A stretch of DNA of 64,000 nt. It comes from Methylophaga sp. (GTDB lineage: Bacteria; Pseudomonadota; Gammaproteobacteria; Nitrosococcales; Methylophagaceae). A model generated the notes under the pieces. The model worked only from the letters and a program-made list of their open reading frames with translations, was not told where the DNA came from and did no database searches. The translations under genes and the position numbers were made by a program. Shown here one piece after another: positions 53,201 through 61,856 of the stretch (positions are counted from its first letter, which is position 1; every line of letters begins with the position of its first letter). The DNA lies in the NCBI GenBank assembly GCA_011053005.1, contig DRHW01000016.1:126025-190024 (forward strand). Direction: 5' to 3'.

Positions 53201-54631
53201 CTGAACCTTCGATGACATTTCTTTTAAGGCTAGACCATCTTCAGGTAAATTAACGCCCTTTTCTTGCAGCATATCGAGTAATTTTTCAGATGAACTCGGT
53301 AGCTCGCCAGTTTGATAACCCGCCGCTTTTAATGCATTCAACATATCGAATAATGATTCGGGCACATTCAAATTATCAGCGCCGATATTGTGTCTACCCG
53401 GAGGATGGTTGTAATAAATAATGGCGACTTTTTTATCTTTATTTTGTTTTTGCTGTAATGCCAACCAACGATTAGCACGCTGTGCCATTAACTTAACTTG
53501 TTTTTCAATCGGTAACGTCAGTGATATTTCAGCACCCGTTAATTCATCTATGGTTGATTTACTCATTGCAGCCACAACTACCGGCTGGCTAATGCCTTGT
53601 AACTCAGGCATCGCAACAAGGTAATGCACTGAATTCCAGCCTAAACCTTCTTCCGATAATAACCATTCATCTTCCGTATTATCAGCAAGTCGAATGCCTT
53701 TCAGCACAGGCACACTTAATTCAGATAAATATTGATTAACCTGTTCTCGTCCTTCACCCGCACCGACAACAAAGTTTTGTAAAGATATGATTAAACTGAT
53801 TTTTTTCTTATTTTCAGCCAGCAGTTTTACTGCATCGACGCTTGCTTCACCCCAACCAGCTAACACCGTCATACAACCTATATCCGCTGATTCAATTCCC
53901 ACGCACAACGAATCTAATAATGCTTTTTCAGCATGACGATCACCGGTTTCGTAATCTAATAAGACGACCCATGATTTTTTCTGTGAAAAATCAAACTGTG
54001 ACAATGGCTCGACATGATCTAAATAATAAGCACGTAGTGGGGTGACTAACTTAGGTACACGAGTTGATTGAGTATCAGTTAATAGATGACTGAGTTGTTC
54101 GAATAAACCACGCATATTACTACTGTCGCGACCAAGCCAAAATAAACGGGTTAACAACCAGTCATTGTGTTGAGGAAACTTGGCGATGTGTTGATTAAGC
54201 CAAATTTCAGGTGTTAATAGTGGATCAGGATTTGCCATCAAACCATCAATATCAGCATTCGCCAATAATGATTTGCCATGTAATGTAGAGGCGGCGACTA
54301 AACGTCGGTCACTATGTACAGCAATAAAATTATCTTTCTGATGTTGCGATAAAGCATTATTTAATAACTCTGCACTACTTCCAAACACACCGCCTGTAAA
54401 AACGATATCAGCTGATTTTAACAAGCTATTTTGTTGCTCTAGGGGTAATGATGACCACTGCGTCGTAGTGCGAATAGTGATCTGGTCAGATGGCTTATCT
54501 TTTAAATAATCATGAGCGCCTGACACCACTTCTGACACATTGCGTTGAGACACAATCGCCAATATGGTGTCAGCGTAAACAGGAGTGGCAAACACCGATA
54601 AAAGAAGTATTGAGAAAATAGTTTTGATCAC
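50234..54631 (-). CDS. cobN: Exported, membrane-anchored CobN-like chelatase
   Basis: A 1465-residue CobN/magnesium-chelatase H-type protein. Family blocks are clear: PPRGWEINEELLHANLSFPPPHQYVAFYQWL, the histidine motif ALIHLGRHSTYEFLPRHR (near residue 655; canonical CobN has GTHG where this has GRHS), GDLPSIYPYIVDGVGEGIQAKRR, IDHLTPPL, and the C-terminal half (FGTTPGTYGAGVN; RAMGSEF-like RTMGSEFLEYLWGW). Unlike cytoplasmic CobN it has a signal peptide (MIKTIFSILLLSVFATPVYA). At the end come a Gln-rich linker and a membrane helix (about 1433-1454) followed by KKHRQ. This predicts a periplasmic enzyme anchored at its C-terminus. The start is GTG with GGA six bases before. A cobalamin riboswitch precedes it. 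There are no CobS/CobT genes nearby. Confidence 0.9.
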   Translation of the reverse strand: MIKTIFSILLLSVFATPVYADTILAIVSQRNVSEVVSGAHDYLKDKPSDQITIRTTTQWSSLPLEQQNSLLKSADIVFTGGVFGSSAELLNNALSQHQKDNFIAVHSDRRLVAASTLHGKSLLANADIDGLMANPDPLLTPEIWLNQHIAKFPQHNDWLLTRLFWLGRDSSNMRGLFEQLSHLLTDTQSTRVPKLVTPLRAYYLDHVEPLSQFDFSQKKSWVVLLDYETGDRHAEKALLDSLCVGIESADIGCMTVLAGWGEASVDAVKLLAENKKKISLIISLQNFVVGAGEGREQVNQYLSELSVPVLKGIRLADNTEDEWLLSEEGLGWNSVHYLVAMPELQGISQPVVVAAMSKSTIDELTGAEISLTLPIEKQVKLMAQRANRWLALQQKQNKDKKVAIIYYNHPPGRHNIGADNLNVPESLFDMLNALKAAGYQTGELPSSSEKLLDMLQEKGVNLPEDGLALKEMSSKVQLVSKAEYLKWFADFPEGVQQEMVNGPLGYLHIMLQRAVNLEDKTIGQHLMERVIKDLHHALDGVDHPARNRALNLLEQLEAMYADPRQVDWDKAKVLVDAIANQGVEGIRGWGPAPGYVMVHDDNLVLPGIQFGNVFIGPQPPRGWEINEELLHANLSFPPPHQYVAFYQWLQKDFKADALIHLGRHSTYEFLPRHRVGMSDEDYPSLILGDLPSIYPYIVDGVGEGIQAKRRGLAVMIDHLTPPLESTALYDDLLSLRQVVESFESAPVDAKAIRHRAIDEIKKLVDELNLRDELQTSMASELAVRGITEFDQVDDELLVHEVGHYLTKLQEDFMPLGLHVFGRDWSTDAIETMVTSMSQNQTLDKSWYDLLAKSPKAEMDALLGALNGQYVNVGKGNDPIRTPEVLPTGRNFYAMDGSLIPSRLGYNVGVELATKARIQTNLDTSKKSEPNPLSSKPSNEDLKGSDAIVLWASDVVRDEGAMIGFGFDMLGVKPTWNSRGIFKGLERFDVSKTPDKDVDGNPVLRVRHDTLFTTSGLFRDLYGAQLIWLERAVLLALDGSSDLIRKDYPALTHALNSALTPLDGMTDPGNESLEVNRVAARWVKDASAALNAGMGDEQAGREASYRIFGTTPGTYGAGVNRLVERSGAWQDRSQIAETYINRMGHAYGNDIQGEPNQNLFKQRLATVDNTYLGRASNLYGLLDNNDSFDYMGGLSLAVETVQNGVVPNNFILSYADSNNMKIDPLETALLSELRGRYLNPQWLKPLMNEGYAGARTMGSEFLEYLWGWQVTNPGVVKSWVWDEVKAVYIDDKLELGLDDFLQQGQNVHVKTNMLAVMLVAAEKDFWDADDKDIKQLADAFTALVLEHGLPGSGHTNPDNPIYPWLAPYVEQASYQKLMALVESTKNTSEAVTLPSTIVEVNLEDQQEKPETQQQQDQSEQDKTKQETKNDDSNLDLILLFSAILLLVMGGLRGFFMPKKHRQQGNN

Positions 54632-54730
54632 GTCGTATCCAGTAAATAATGAGCATACTGAACGACCATGGGATAGCGAAACGACACGACAATTGCTTTA
54701 TGAAACGCAAGATTATGCATCATTTAAAAG

Positions 54731-54742
54731 CGGAAATCCGCC
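54731..54742 (-). promoter_or_regulatory. Short terminator-like hairpin below the cobalamin riboswitch
   Basis: On the minus strand GCGGATTTCCGC (self-complementary ends) is followed by TTTTAAAT, just after a G-rich run (GGCCGGGGGG...GGGGCGG). It could be part of the riboswitch expression platform, but the stem is short. Confidence 0.35.
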
Positions 54743-54779
54743 CCGACTGCACCCCCCGGCCATCAGAAATAATGTCAAA

Positions 54780-54950
54780 ATGGCAGGTCTACTGGCTCAC
54801 GTTTCATAGTTTGTCACCACCTTCCCAAAGCTTACGATCAAGCTTCAGTGGTGTTATCAGTAAAAACTGAGGTGACGCACTCCACGTATACAGTTGCGGG
54901 GACAGCTTCGCTTGCAAAATTAGTTTGCACAAATTCCCTATTATCTCAAT
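54780..54950 (-). promoter_or_regulatory. Cobalamin (B12) riboswitch upstream of the cobN operon
   Basis: Read on the minus strand, conserved elements appear in the right order: AATAGGGAA, then GAAGCTGTCCCCGCAACTGTA, then CACCACTG, then TTTGGGAAGGTGGTG, then the B12 box AGCCAGTAGACCTGCC. This is a class-I cobalamin riboswitch. It ends about 150 bases before the cobN GTG. High B12 should lower expression of the whole operon. Confidence 0.93.
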
Positions 54951-55056
54951 CAAGAGACCATTAAAACGAGCTAAAGTATACGTCAAACAAGGTGTTTCGT
55001 AGTAGAAATTAATCAGTAAGAGCTAATGTAAATTGAAAAGTTAAATTTAAACCATA

Positions 55057-55095
55057 AAAAAATCCCCATTGTTTGAGGAACAATGGGGATTTTTT
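55057..55095 (-). terminator. Intrinsic terminator after purC
   Basis: AAAAAATCCCCATTGTT-TGAGG-AACAATGGGGATTTTTT: a 17-bp perfect stem with T-runs on both strands. It ends the dapA-bamC-MBL-purC operon. Confidence 0.95.
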
Positions 55096-55121
55096 GTAGC
55101 AAACTAAGACGTTAAGGGCGT

Positions 55122-55835
55122 CTAAAGTTTGACACCAATTCGTCTAGCGACCTCTTCATAGGCTTCAATCACGCCACCAAGACCTTGGCGGAAACGATCT
55201 TTATCTAATTTTTCGCGTGTTTCAGCATCCCATAAACGACAACCATCAGGACTGAATTCATCACCCAGAATAACTTCGCCTTTAAACAAACCAAATTCAA
55301 GTTTGTAATCGACTAAAATCAACCCTGCATCAGCAAATAATGACTTCAATTCAGCATTAACTTTAAACGTTAACGCTTTCATTTTACTTACAGAATCAGC
55401 AGAAGCCCAACCAAATGTTTCAATGTGAAATTCATTAACCATAGGATCGTGTAAAGCATCATTTTTTAGGAAAAATTCGAAGATTGGTGGATTTAATTCC
55501 ATGCCATCTTCGACGCCTAAACGACGAACTAAACTACCAGAAGCAACATTTCTAACCACACATTCAACCGGAATCATTTTCATGTTTTTAACTAATGATT
55601 CAGTGTCATTTAATAATTTTTCAAAATGCGTTGGAATACCGGCATTGGCTAGATATTCCATAATGAAGGCATTAAATTTATTATTCACTTCACCTTTACG
55701 GCTTAGCTGTTCAATACGTTCACCATCAAAAGCAGATGTATCATCACGAAAACTTAAAATGACAAAATCTTCATTATCCGTTGAAAAGACGCTTTTTGCT
55801 TTGCCTGCGTATAATAATTCTTGTTTTTTTTCCAT
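55122..55835 (-). CDS. purC: Phosphoribosylaminoimidazole-succinocarboxamide synthase
   Basis: SAICAR synthetase of purine biosynthesis. The track ORF starts 27 codons too early; the ATG at 55835 ([20 protein letters not shown]) gives 237 residues, as in E. coli. [13 protein letters not shown] and [17 protein letters not shown] are the conserved ATP and substrate segments; [13 protein letters not shown] is the signature. It is the last gene of the dapA-bamC-MBL-purC operon, 10 bases after the MBL gene. Confidence 0.97.
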   Translation of the reverse strand: MEKKQELLYAGKAKSVFSTDNEDFVILSFRDDTSAFDGERIEQLSRKGEVNNKFNAFIMEYLANAGIPTHFEKLLNDTESLVKNMKMIPVECVVRNVASGSLVRRLGVEDGMELNPPIFEFFLKNDALHDPMVNEFHIETFGWASADSVSKMKALTFKVNAELKSLFADAGLILVDYKLEFGLFKGEVILGDEFSPDGCRLWDAETREKLDKDRFRQGLGGVIEAYEEVARRIGVKL

Positions 55836-55845
55836 AATTAAATCT

Positions 55846-56613
55846 CTAACTATTAGTCGTTTCGCGCCAGTCAAAACCCAACTCTTGATCGGCAATACCA
55901 ATCCAGCTTTCATCACAGTTTAACGCCTGTGAAAATAATGGGGTCACAATATTTGGCGAATTATTTTTTTCACTTAAATGCATAGCAACTATATGTTGCA
56001 GACGCGATGTATCAATTTTTTCTAAAATTTTAGCGGATTGAACATTATTTAGGTGCCCTAATCGGCCAGAAACGCGATATTTTAAATGATCAGGATATTC
56101 ACCATTATCTAACATCGTCATATCGTGATTTGCTTCTAATAATAAAGCATCACACCCCGACAGAGCTTGCTCAATAATCGGTGTTGTCATCCCGACATCC
56201 GTTAATAAACCCACGCGATGTTGACCATTTGTAAACACAAATTGACTGGGTTCACGCGCATCATGTGGCACCGGAAATGGTTCAACATTTATATCATTAA
56301 TCTGAAAATGTTCATGACAACTAAATTCAGTGACTAAATGCACTAAATCTGCAGCCATACATCCTGCTGTACCTGCGGTAGCATAAACAGGAATATTATA
56401 TTTTCTAGCTAGAACACGCACGCCATTAATATGATCTGCATGTTCATGAGTAATTACAATGCCGGTCAACTGGTCGGCGGTCATCGCCAAACGTTGCAAA
56501 CGTTTTTCTGTTTCTTTAGCAGAGAAACCACAATCAACTAGCAATGTGGTTTCTCTATAGGAAATCAGTGTTCCATTACCTTTACTTCCGCTACCTAGCG
56601 AAGCAAAACGCAT
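55846..56613 (-). CDS. MBL-fold metallo-hydrolase (YycJ/WalJ-like)
   Basis: A 255-residue metallo-beta-lactamase-fold protein. It opens with [17 protein letters not shown] and contains the metal motif [11 protein letters not shown], further ligands in PVPHDA, the Asp in GLLTDVG, and MHLSEKNN near the end, a form typical of YycJ/WalJ. Members are implicated in DNA repair or cell-wall stress in Firmicutes; the gammaproteobacterial role is unclear. Its ATG overlaps the bamC stop by one base. Confidence 0.88.
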   Translation of the reverse strand: MRFASLGSGSKGNGTLISYRETTLLVDCGFSAKETEKRLQRLAMTADQLTGIVITHEHADHINGVRVLARKYNIPVYATAGTAGCMAADLVHLVTEFSCHEHFQINDINVEPFPVPHDAREPSQFVFTNGQHRVGLLTDVGMTTPIIEQALSGCDALLLEANHDMTMLDNGEYPDHLKYRVSGRLGHLNNVQSAKILEKIDTSRLQHIVAMHLSEKNNSPNIVTPLFSQALNCDESWIGIADQELGFDWRETTNS

Positions 56614-57641
56614 TATTGTGAAAGTTGTTCCTGCATTAACGTTAATAAACGTACTGCGGTTTCTGATGATGTGCGTTTTTCTTTTGCATCTAAAACGACA
56701 ACTTTCGTTTTATCGGCATCAGAAATAAGTTTGATGTAATAAAACTCTTTTGGTGATTTTTCAACATCATCTTTCCAGAACGCTAAGCCACTGAAAAAGC
56801 CTGACTCTTCTTGTTCTTTATTCATTGGATCTAAATAACGTACAAAATAGGTACCGCGAGAACGGTCACGATCTTCAACAGCAAAACCTTTACTATCTAA
56901 AACACGTCCTACACGATTCCACACATCAGAAAAGTCTTGGTTAACCAATAACGCTTTTTGATCACCATTTTCATCCACTAGCTGTGCACTCACCGCAGAT
57001 GCTACTTTAGGTTGGCTTTGTTGTACTGCTTGTGCTTTAACTTGTTGTTGTTGATAGATAACACCTAAGAAATCAGCTAATTGGCGTAACATCGCTTCAT
57101 CTTTTTGCGCATTATTTTCGCCTGTGACTTCACCCACATAAATAGATGATGTTTTTGATGTGTCGCCACGTTCCATTCTGATGCGATAAGCATAACCATC
57201 AGACATTTGGTCAGTATCCATCAAACCAATGCGTATATCTTTACGAACAACGGAAACATTTTTTTGTGCCCAGAAATCTAAAATTTGCGCCCAAATCGCT
57301 TCACGATCACCCGGTACAATTAAATGACGCTTACTACCTTCGCCAGATAAAGCGGGTTTGGTCTCAGCTGCAATATTGTATTTAGAAGCCAATGGATTAT
57401 TGGCTGCTTCTTCAAACTCAGAATACGTTGCAGTATTATTTTGATTTCCTACGATATCATCGTTAATACGTATAGTGCTCAAATCAGGCGGTACATCAAG
57501 CGGTGGCATGGTATCAGCTTTGCGATATTTTTTAGAGTTGTCAGGTATAACCTCATCTAAGGATGAAAAAGCGCCACAACCACTGACGGTTGTAGCCAGA
57601 AGTACAGCCAAAGAAATATATTTCAAACGGTTATCTTTCAT
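56613..57641 (-). CDS. bamC: Outer-membrane protein assembly factor BamC
   Basis: A 342-residue lipoprotein of the BAM complex. The signal peptide ends in the lipobox VSGCGAF (Cys near residue 22). A flexible stretch containing PPLDVPPDLS follows; this segment binds BamD in E. coli. Two helix-grip domains make up the rest (about 105-200 and 225-342). It lies 22 bases after dapA, the standard dapA-bamC order. Confidence 0.94.
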   Translation of the reverse strand: MKDNRLKYISLAVLLATTVSGCGAFSSLDEVIPDNSKKYRKADTMPPLDVPPDLSTIRINDDIVGNQNNTATYSEFEEAANNPLASKYNIAAETKPALSGEGSKRHLIVPGDREAIWAQILDFWAQKNVSVVRKDIRIGLMDTDQMSDGYAYRIRMERGDTSKTSSIYVGEVTGENNAQKDEAMLRQLADFLGVIYQQQQVKAQAVQQSQPKVASAVSAQLVDENGDQKALLVNQDFSDVWNRVGRVLDSKGFAVEDRDRSRGTYFVRYLDPMNKEQEESGFFSGLAFWKDDVEKSPKEFYYIKLISDADKTKVVVLDAKEKRTSSETAVRLLTLMQEQLSQ

Positions 57642-57663
57642 GTAGTTAAGTTCACTTAAAAAA

Positions 57664-58542
57664 TTAGTTTAACAAACTGGCAGCCATGAGTGCTTCACGC
57701 ACTGACTGATGATATTTTTCTGACAATACAGTCATAGGCAAACGAATGCCTTTTGGAATCAAGCCCATTTCTGTTAAAGCCCATTTAACAGGAATAGGGT
57801 TTGATTCTATAAATAATACTTTATTTAATAGATCCAACTGATTATTAATATCTCGTGCAGCGTGTTCATCGCCCGCTAGTGCAGCATCACACATAGCTTG
57901 TACTAATGCAGGTGCCACATTTGCAGTAACAGAAATAACACCTTGACCGCCGGCCAATATAAAATCGACTATATTGGCATCTTCACCCGTGTAAAGTTCC
58001 ATGGTATCACCACATAATGCTTTTATTTGTGGGACGCGGGATAAATCTCCCGTCGCTTCTTTAATACCAATGATATTTTTGATGTTTGCGAGACGAGCCA
58101 CTGTTTCAGGCAATAGATCACACGCTGTTCGACCTGGAACATTGTAAAGAATTTGCGGCACATCGACGGCTTCAGCAATCGCTTTATAGTGCAAATACAA
58201 GCCTTCTTGAGTCGGTCTATTATAATAAGGAGTCACCAATAATACGGCGTCAACCCCTAAGTCTTTTGCATACTGCGTGAGTTCGATTGCTTCGCGGGTG
58301 GAGTTTGCACCTGTACCGGCAATAACCGAAATACGGCCATTAACTTGCGTAACAACTTGTTTAATAACGGCACAATGTTCTTTAACTGTTAGCGTAGCAG
58401 ATTCGCCAGTCGTACCGACGGCAACGATCGCCTTGGTACCGTTAGCAATGTGGAACTCAATCAAATTGTTCAGACAGTCACTATCCAACGAACCATCTTC
58501 TCGCATGGGTGTGACCAGTGCTACCATACTGCCGCTAAACAT
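57664..58542 (-). CDS. dapA: 4-hydroxy-tetrahydrodipicolinate synthase
   Basis: Condenses pyruvate with aspartate semialdehyde for lysine and peptidoglycan. The track ORF is extended by 34 codons; the ATG at 58542 (MFSGSMVALVTPM) gives 292 residues, the E. coli length. The Schiff-base lysine is in IIGIKEATGDLSR, the tyrosine in LLVTPYYNRPTQEG, and GTTGESATL binds the carboxylate. First gene of the dapA-bamC-MBL-purC operon, divergent from bcp. Confidence 0.97.
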   Translation of the reverse strand: MFSGSMVALVTPMREDGSLDSDCLNNLIEFHIANGTKAIVAVGTTGESATLTVKEHCAVIKQVVTQVNGRISVIAGTGANSTREAIELTQYAKDLGVDAVLLVTPYYNRPTQEGLYLHYKAIAEAVDVPQILYNVPGRTACDLLPETVARLANIKNIIGIKEATGDLSRVPQIKALCGDTMELYTGEDANIVDFILAGGQGVISVTANVAPALVQAMCDAALAGDEHAARDINNQLDLLNKVLFIESNPIPVKWALTEMGLIPKGIRLPMTVLSEKYHQSVREALMAASLLN

Positions 58543-58696
58543 GTTCGTAAGACTCCAAAAATAAACCGCCATGTTACTTTGCCCGCTACAAGATGACAAG
58601 AAGCGAATATCACTAAGATATACCGTTGATAAACATCGACGCACTTGTATAAGGGTTATTTAAACTTTAGATAGCAGCCTAAATAGGAAATATTCA

Positions 58697-59164
58697 ATGA
58701 ACAGCGTACAACTCGACCAAACAGTGCCCGATTTTGAACTACCAAGTACAGGTGAAACTCACTTTCGATTGTCAGAACATAAGGGTAAAAACATCATTAT
58801 CTATTTTTACCCTAAAGACAATACACCGGGTTGCACATTAGAAGGTCAACAGTTTCGCGACCATATCGATGAATTTACATCATTAAACACCATCATTTTA
58901 GGTGTGTCCCGCGATAGTGTACGCGTTCATGAAAACTTCAAAACGAAACATCAATTTCCTTTTGAATTATTGTCCGACGCTGAAGAAATGGCATGCAATC
59001 TTTTCAATGTTTTACACTTAAAAAAGAATTATGGTCGTGAATATATGGGCATAGTGCGCAGCACATTTTTAATCAATACCGAGGGTGTATTGATTCATGA
59101 ATGGCGCAATGTAAAAGTCAAAGAACATATTTCAGATGTCATCACTACTCTAAAGTCTTTGTAA
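58697..59164 (+). CDS. bcp: Thioredoxin-dependent thiol peroxidase (BCP/PrxQ type)
   Basis: A 155-residue peroxiredoxin. The peroxidatic cysteine is in YPKDNTPGCTLEGQQFRD (about residue 46). E. coli Bcp has a resolving cysteine five residues later; here that position is Gln. Another cysteine is present in EEMACNLFNV (about residue 95) and could serve instead, or the enzyme may work as a 1-Cys type. GVSRDSVRVHENF and RSTFLINTEG are further family blocks. Ribosome binding site AGGAA. Confidence 0.93.
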   Translation: MNSVQLDQTVPDFELPSTGETHFRLSEHKGKNIIIYFYPKDNTPGCTLEGQQFRDHIDEFTSLNTIILGVSRDSVRVHENFKTKHQFPFELLSDAEEMACNLFNVLHLKKNYGREYMGIVRSTFLINTEGVLIHEWRNVKVKEHISDVITTLKSL

Positions 59165-59178
59165 CAGCTATCAGTAAG

Positions 59179-59204
59179 TTGGGCTTTAGATTTCTAAAGC
59201 CCAA
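59179..59204 (+). terminator. Hairpin downstream of bcp
   Basis: TTGGGCTTTAGA-TT-TCTAAAGCCCAA, a 12-bp perfect inverted repeat starting 15 bases past the bcp stop. There is no T-run after it, so it is at best a weak terminator. Confidence 0.5.
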
Positions 59205-59399
59205 TAGCACCAACCGAGTGCGTTCACACCACTGTAAACCTTCTTTTTGCACCATACCTAGCTTACAGATCATTAGTAAATACTTCATAAAAACCAGCTA
59301 AAGCAATGTTATTTAATATAAATAACAAAATGGCTCCACACTTGCATAATTCTTTTCGTTTAAATGTCCTGTTTAATTTAACAATAGAGAATTCATCAG

Positions 59400-61547
59400 A
59401 TGAGTACACTTAAAAGTAGTTCAATGAACCTCAGCCTAAAGGAAAAAAAATGGCTGCCTTGGTTTGGCCAAACAGGAAAGTTGGCTATGTACAAATCATG
59501 TTTCTTAAACCGCCATATATATAGTTCAGTTGAAAAAACCTTTGAAGGGATTGCCGCAACTCGGGTAAAAATTCTTAATCAATGGGTTGATAGCCAATGG
59601 GAACAATTAGAATTTATGGCGGGGCACATTTCAACTAGCTTTCCGGCTGTCGATCTTGCTTGGTTAAATGAACGTTTAGATTCGGCAGTCGATTTTTCTG
59701 AGCTATTTGTTATCAATATGCATGGCGAAGTTATTAGCTCGACATATAGCGCCCATATTGGCGTTAATAATTTAGCGACGAATGCGGTAGCACAAGGTGT
59801 TAATAAACCTTTTTTACATGGTCCTTATATTGATCCTATGACCTTGAAAATTGGTCGTTCTAGCTCTAAATTTCATGATGAAGTCACGCTGATGTTTTAT
59901 CAGCCGATTGAGCGCAACGGTATTTTTTATGGCGCTATTTGTGGCCGCGTACCTAATGATGTTTTGGGTGATTTAATTCAACGTGAAGCGGGACATATTT
60001 ACCCAGAATCAGGTGACAACTATATCTTTATGGTTGATTCAAATTTTGACAACCGTATTCAACAAGGCACCGCCCTCTCTCGCTCACGCTTTGAAGATAA
60101 TACATTTTCACATGGCGAAAACTTAAAAAGTGGCATTCATACACCTTGGGGTGTCGTTAAAGTTAATCATCATACTGAACTAGAATTACGCTTTACCGAT
60201 CCGGCAACAGGACAACTTCATCCCGGGGTACGTGAAACAATTCGTAATGGACAAAACGTCTTCATCACCTATCCTGGCTATTCAGATTATCGACATATTC
60301 CCGTTATCGGCAAAGGCGTCACCTTCCAACTTAAAGGTTCGCCTGATCGTTGGGGCATGATGTGTGAAGGTGATTTAGAAGAAGTTTATCGTCGACGCTC
60401 GATTAATCTCGGACTAATGAAAAGATTTATGCTGGCAAGTACAGCTATTCTTGCCGTCAATACCGGCCTGCATTATTTAACACCATTGCCACCATTAGTT
60501 ATTAATGCCCTATCACTGCTAATGATTATCTTCACCACCTTGATATTTCCTAAGTTCAGCACTAACCGCCTAGCCACGCGTTTAGATGAAATGACTGAAG
60601 TTATTCGAACGATTGCTGAGGGTGAAGGCAATTTGAGACAACGGATAGCACAAGAACAAATTGTCGCTGATGAAACGGGTGATATGGCACGTTGGATCAA
60701 TAGTTTTATTGATAGTTTGGATGGCATCGTGGGTCAAGTTATCGCCACCAGTAGTAATGTTAAACACACCAATCAAGCGATGCTCGATACCAATAAAGAA
60801 GCCTATCAAGTATCAGGGGAAGTATCGGATGCGATAAAAGAAATGCTGACTTTATTAGAAGAACAACTAGTCGAAATTAGTCAAGCAACGACGACCGCTG
60901 AAGCCTTGAAAGATGCGATGGATAGCGTGGTTCGTGAAGCGCGCGAACAATTTGAATCAGTACGTTCTGGTACCCAAGATATTCGTAATATCGTCGAAAC
61001 ATCAGCTAAAACAGTGCAATCATTGAATAGTCGTACCGTTGAAGTGGGTAATATCATCGGTGTTATTACAGAGATTACTAATCAAACCAACTTATTAGCA
61101 TTAAATGCAGCTATTGAAGCGGCTCGTGCAGGTGAACATGGTCGTGGTTTTTCTGTCGTTGCCGATGAAGTTCGTGGGCTTGCCTCTCGTACTTCTGGCT
61201 CAGCCAGTGAAATTCAAAAAATGATTGAAGGTATTCAACAAGAAACACAATCAGCCGTCACGTTTATGGAAACAGGTGTTCAAAATGTTGATCGCAGTTT
61301 GAAAATGACCGAAGAGGCCTCTTCAGAAAATACGCATTTGCATAATCTTGTTGAACAAATGTTCTCTACCATCAAACAACTTGATGAAAATAGTCAGCGT
61401 CATGGTGATACGGCTCGGCGTGTAGGTATATCAGCACAACAAATGAATGGTTCAATAGGCACACTTCAAGACCGTTCAATATCCGTCAAGAATACCGCTC
61501 AAAGATTAAGCAAACTAGTCGGTGTTTTTCAAGTGACTGCACATTAA
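59400..61547 (+). CDS. Methyl-accepting chemotaxis protein with N-terminal Cache-like sensor domain
   Basis: A 715-residue chemoreceptor. Residues about 45-335 form a Cache-like sensor region ([49 protein letters not shown]). Two closely spaced hydrophobic helices follow at about 343-386, separated by a short loop (PLPPL). Then come a HAMP-like stretch (about 390-440) and the signalling domain with the hairpin tip [35 protein letters not shown]. No hydrophobic segment precedes the sensor, so the sensor should be cytoplasmic. There are no che genes nearby. A terminator follows. Confidence 0.9.
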   Translation: MSTLKSSSMNLSLKEKKWLPWFGQTGKLAMYKSCFLNRHIYSSVEKTFEGIAATRVKILNQWVDSQWEQLEFMAGHISTSFPAVDLAWLNERLDSAVDFSELFVINMHGEVISSTYSAHIGVNNLATNAVAQGVNKPFLHGPYIDPMTLKIGRSSSKFHDEVTLMFYQPIERNGIFYGAICGRVPNDVLGDLIQREAGHIYPESGDNYIFMVDSNFDNRIQQGTALSRSRFEDNTFSHGENLKSGIHTPWGVVKVNHHTELELRFTDPATGQLHPGVRETIRNGQNVFITYPGYSDYRHIPVIGKGVTFQLKGSPDRWGMMCEGDLEEVYRRRSINLGLMKRFMLASTAILAVNTGLHYLTPLPPLVINALSLLMIIFTTLIFPKFSTNRLATRLDEMTEVIRTIAEGEGNLRQRIAQEQIVADETGDMARWINSFIDSLDGIVGQVIATSSNVKHTNQAMLDTNKEAYQVSGEVSDAIKEMLTLLEEQLVEISQATTTAEALKDAMDSVVREAREQFESVRSGTQDIRNIVETSAKTVQSLNSRTVEVGNIIGVITEITNQTNLLALNAAIEAARAGEHGRGFSVVADEVRGLASRTSGSASEIQKMIEGIQQETQSAVTFMETGVQNVDRSLKMTEEASSENTHLHNLVEQMFSTIKQLDENSQRHGDTARRVGISAQQMNGSIGTLQDRSISVKNTAQRLSKLVGVFQVTAH

Positions 61548-61600
61548 TTAAAGTTTACAAAACCTTATTTATTTTTTTTCAAACGCATATATTCATAATT

Positions 61601-61651
61601 AAAAAGCCAGTTTGTTTAGACATCTATTTTGGACTAACAAATTGGCTTTTT
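61601..61651 (+). terminator. Intrinsic terminator after the chemoreceptor gene
   Basis: AAAAAGCCAGTTTGTTTAG pairs with CTAACAAATTGGCTTTTT (one or two wobble or unpaired positions) around a 14-base loop, with T-runs on both strands. Confidence 0.85.
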
Positions 61652-61799
61652 AACATCGGTAATATACGGAATAAAATTCATATTTTGCTAAAAATAGCGC
61701 ATCGTTTGACTCATCGAAAAAATAATTTATACCGGCATTATTTTATGACATTTTTGACAAAGGCCCACCCCAGCTAGGTCGCATAGCAGTCTGAAAAAG

Positions 61800-61808
61800 T
61801 TATCCACA
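61800..61808 (+). promoter_or_regulatory. Consensus DnaA box upstream of nrdA
   Basis: TTATCCACA, an exact match to the strong DnaA box, about 146 bases before the nrdA start. In E. coli DnaA regulates nrdAB through boxes in the promoter; the same is inferred here. Confidence 0.65.
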
Positions 61809-61856
61809 CCTTACTCACAAAACGATACATTTTCACCACTTGTTTAAATCATAAAA

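Larger units (their letters stand above)
54632..55121. other. Intergenic region between cobN and purC
   Basis: About 490 bases filled by the cobN leader (150 bases), the B12 riboswitch, an upstream stretch that should hold its promoter (54951-55056), and the purC terminator. No gene. Confidence 0.75.
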
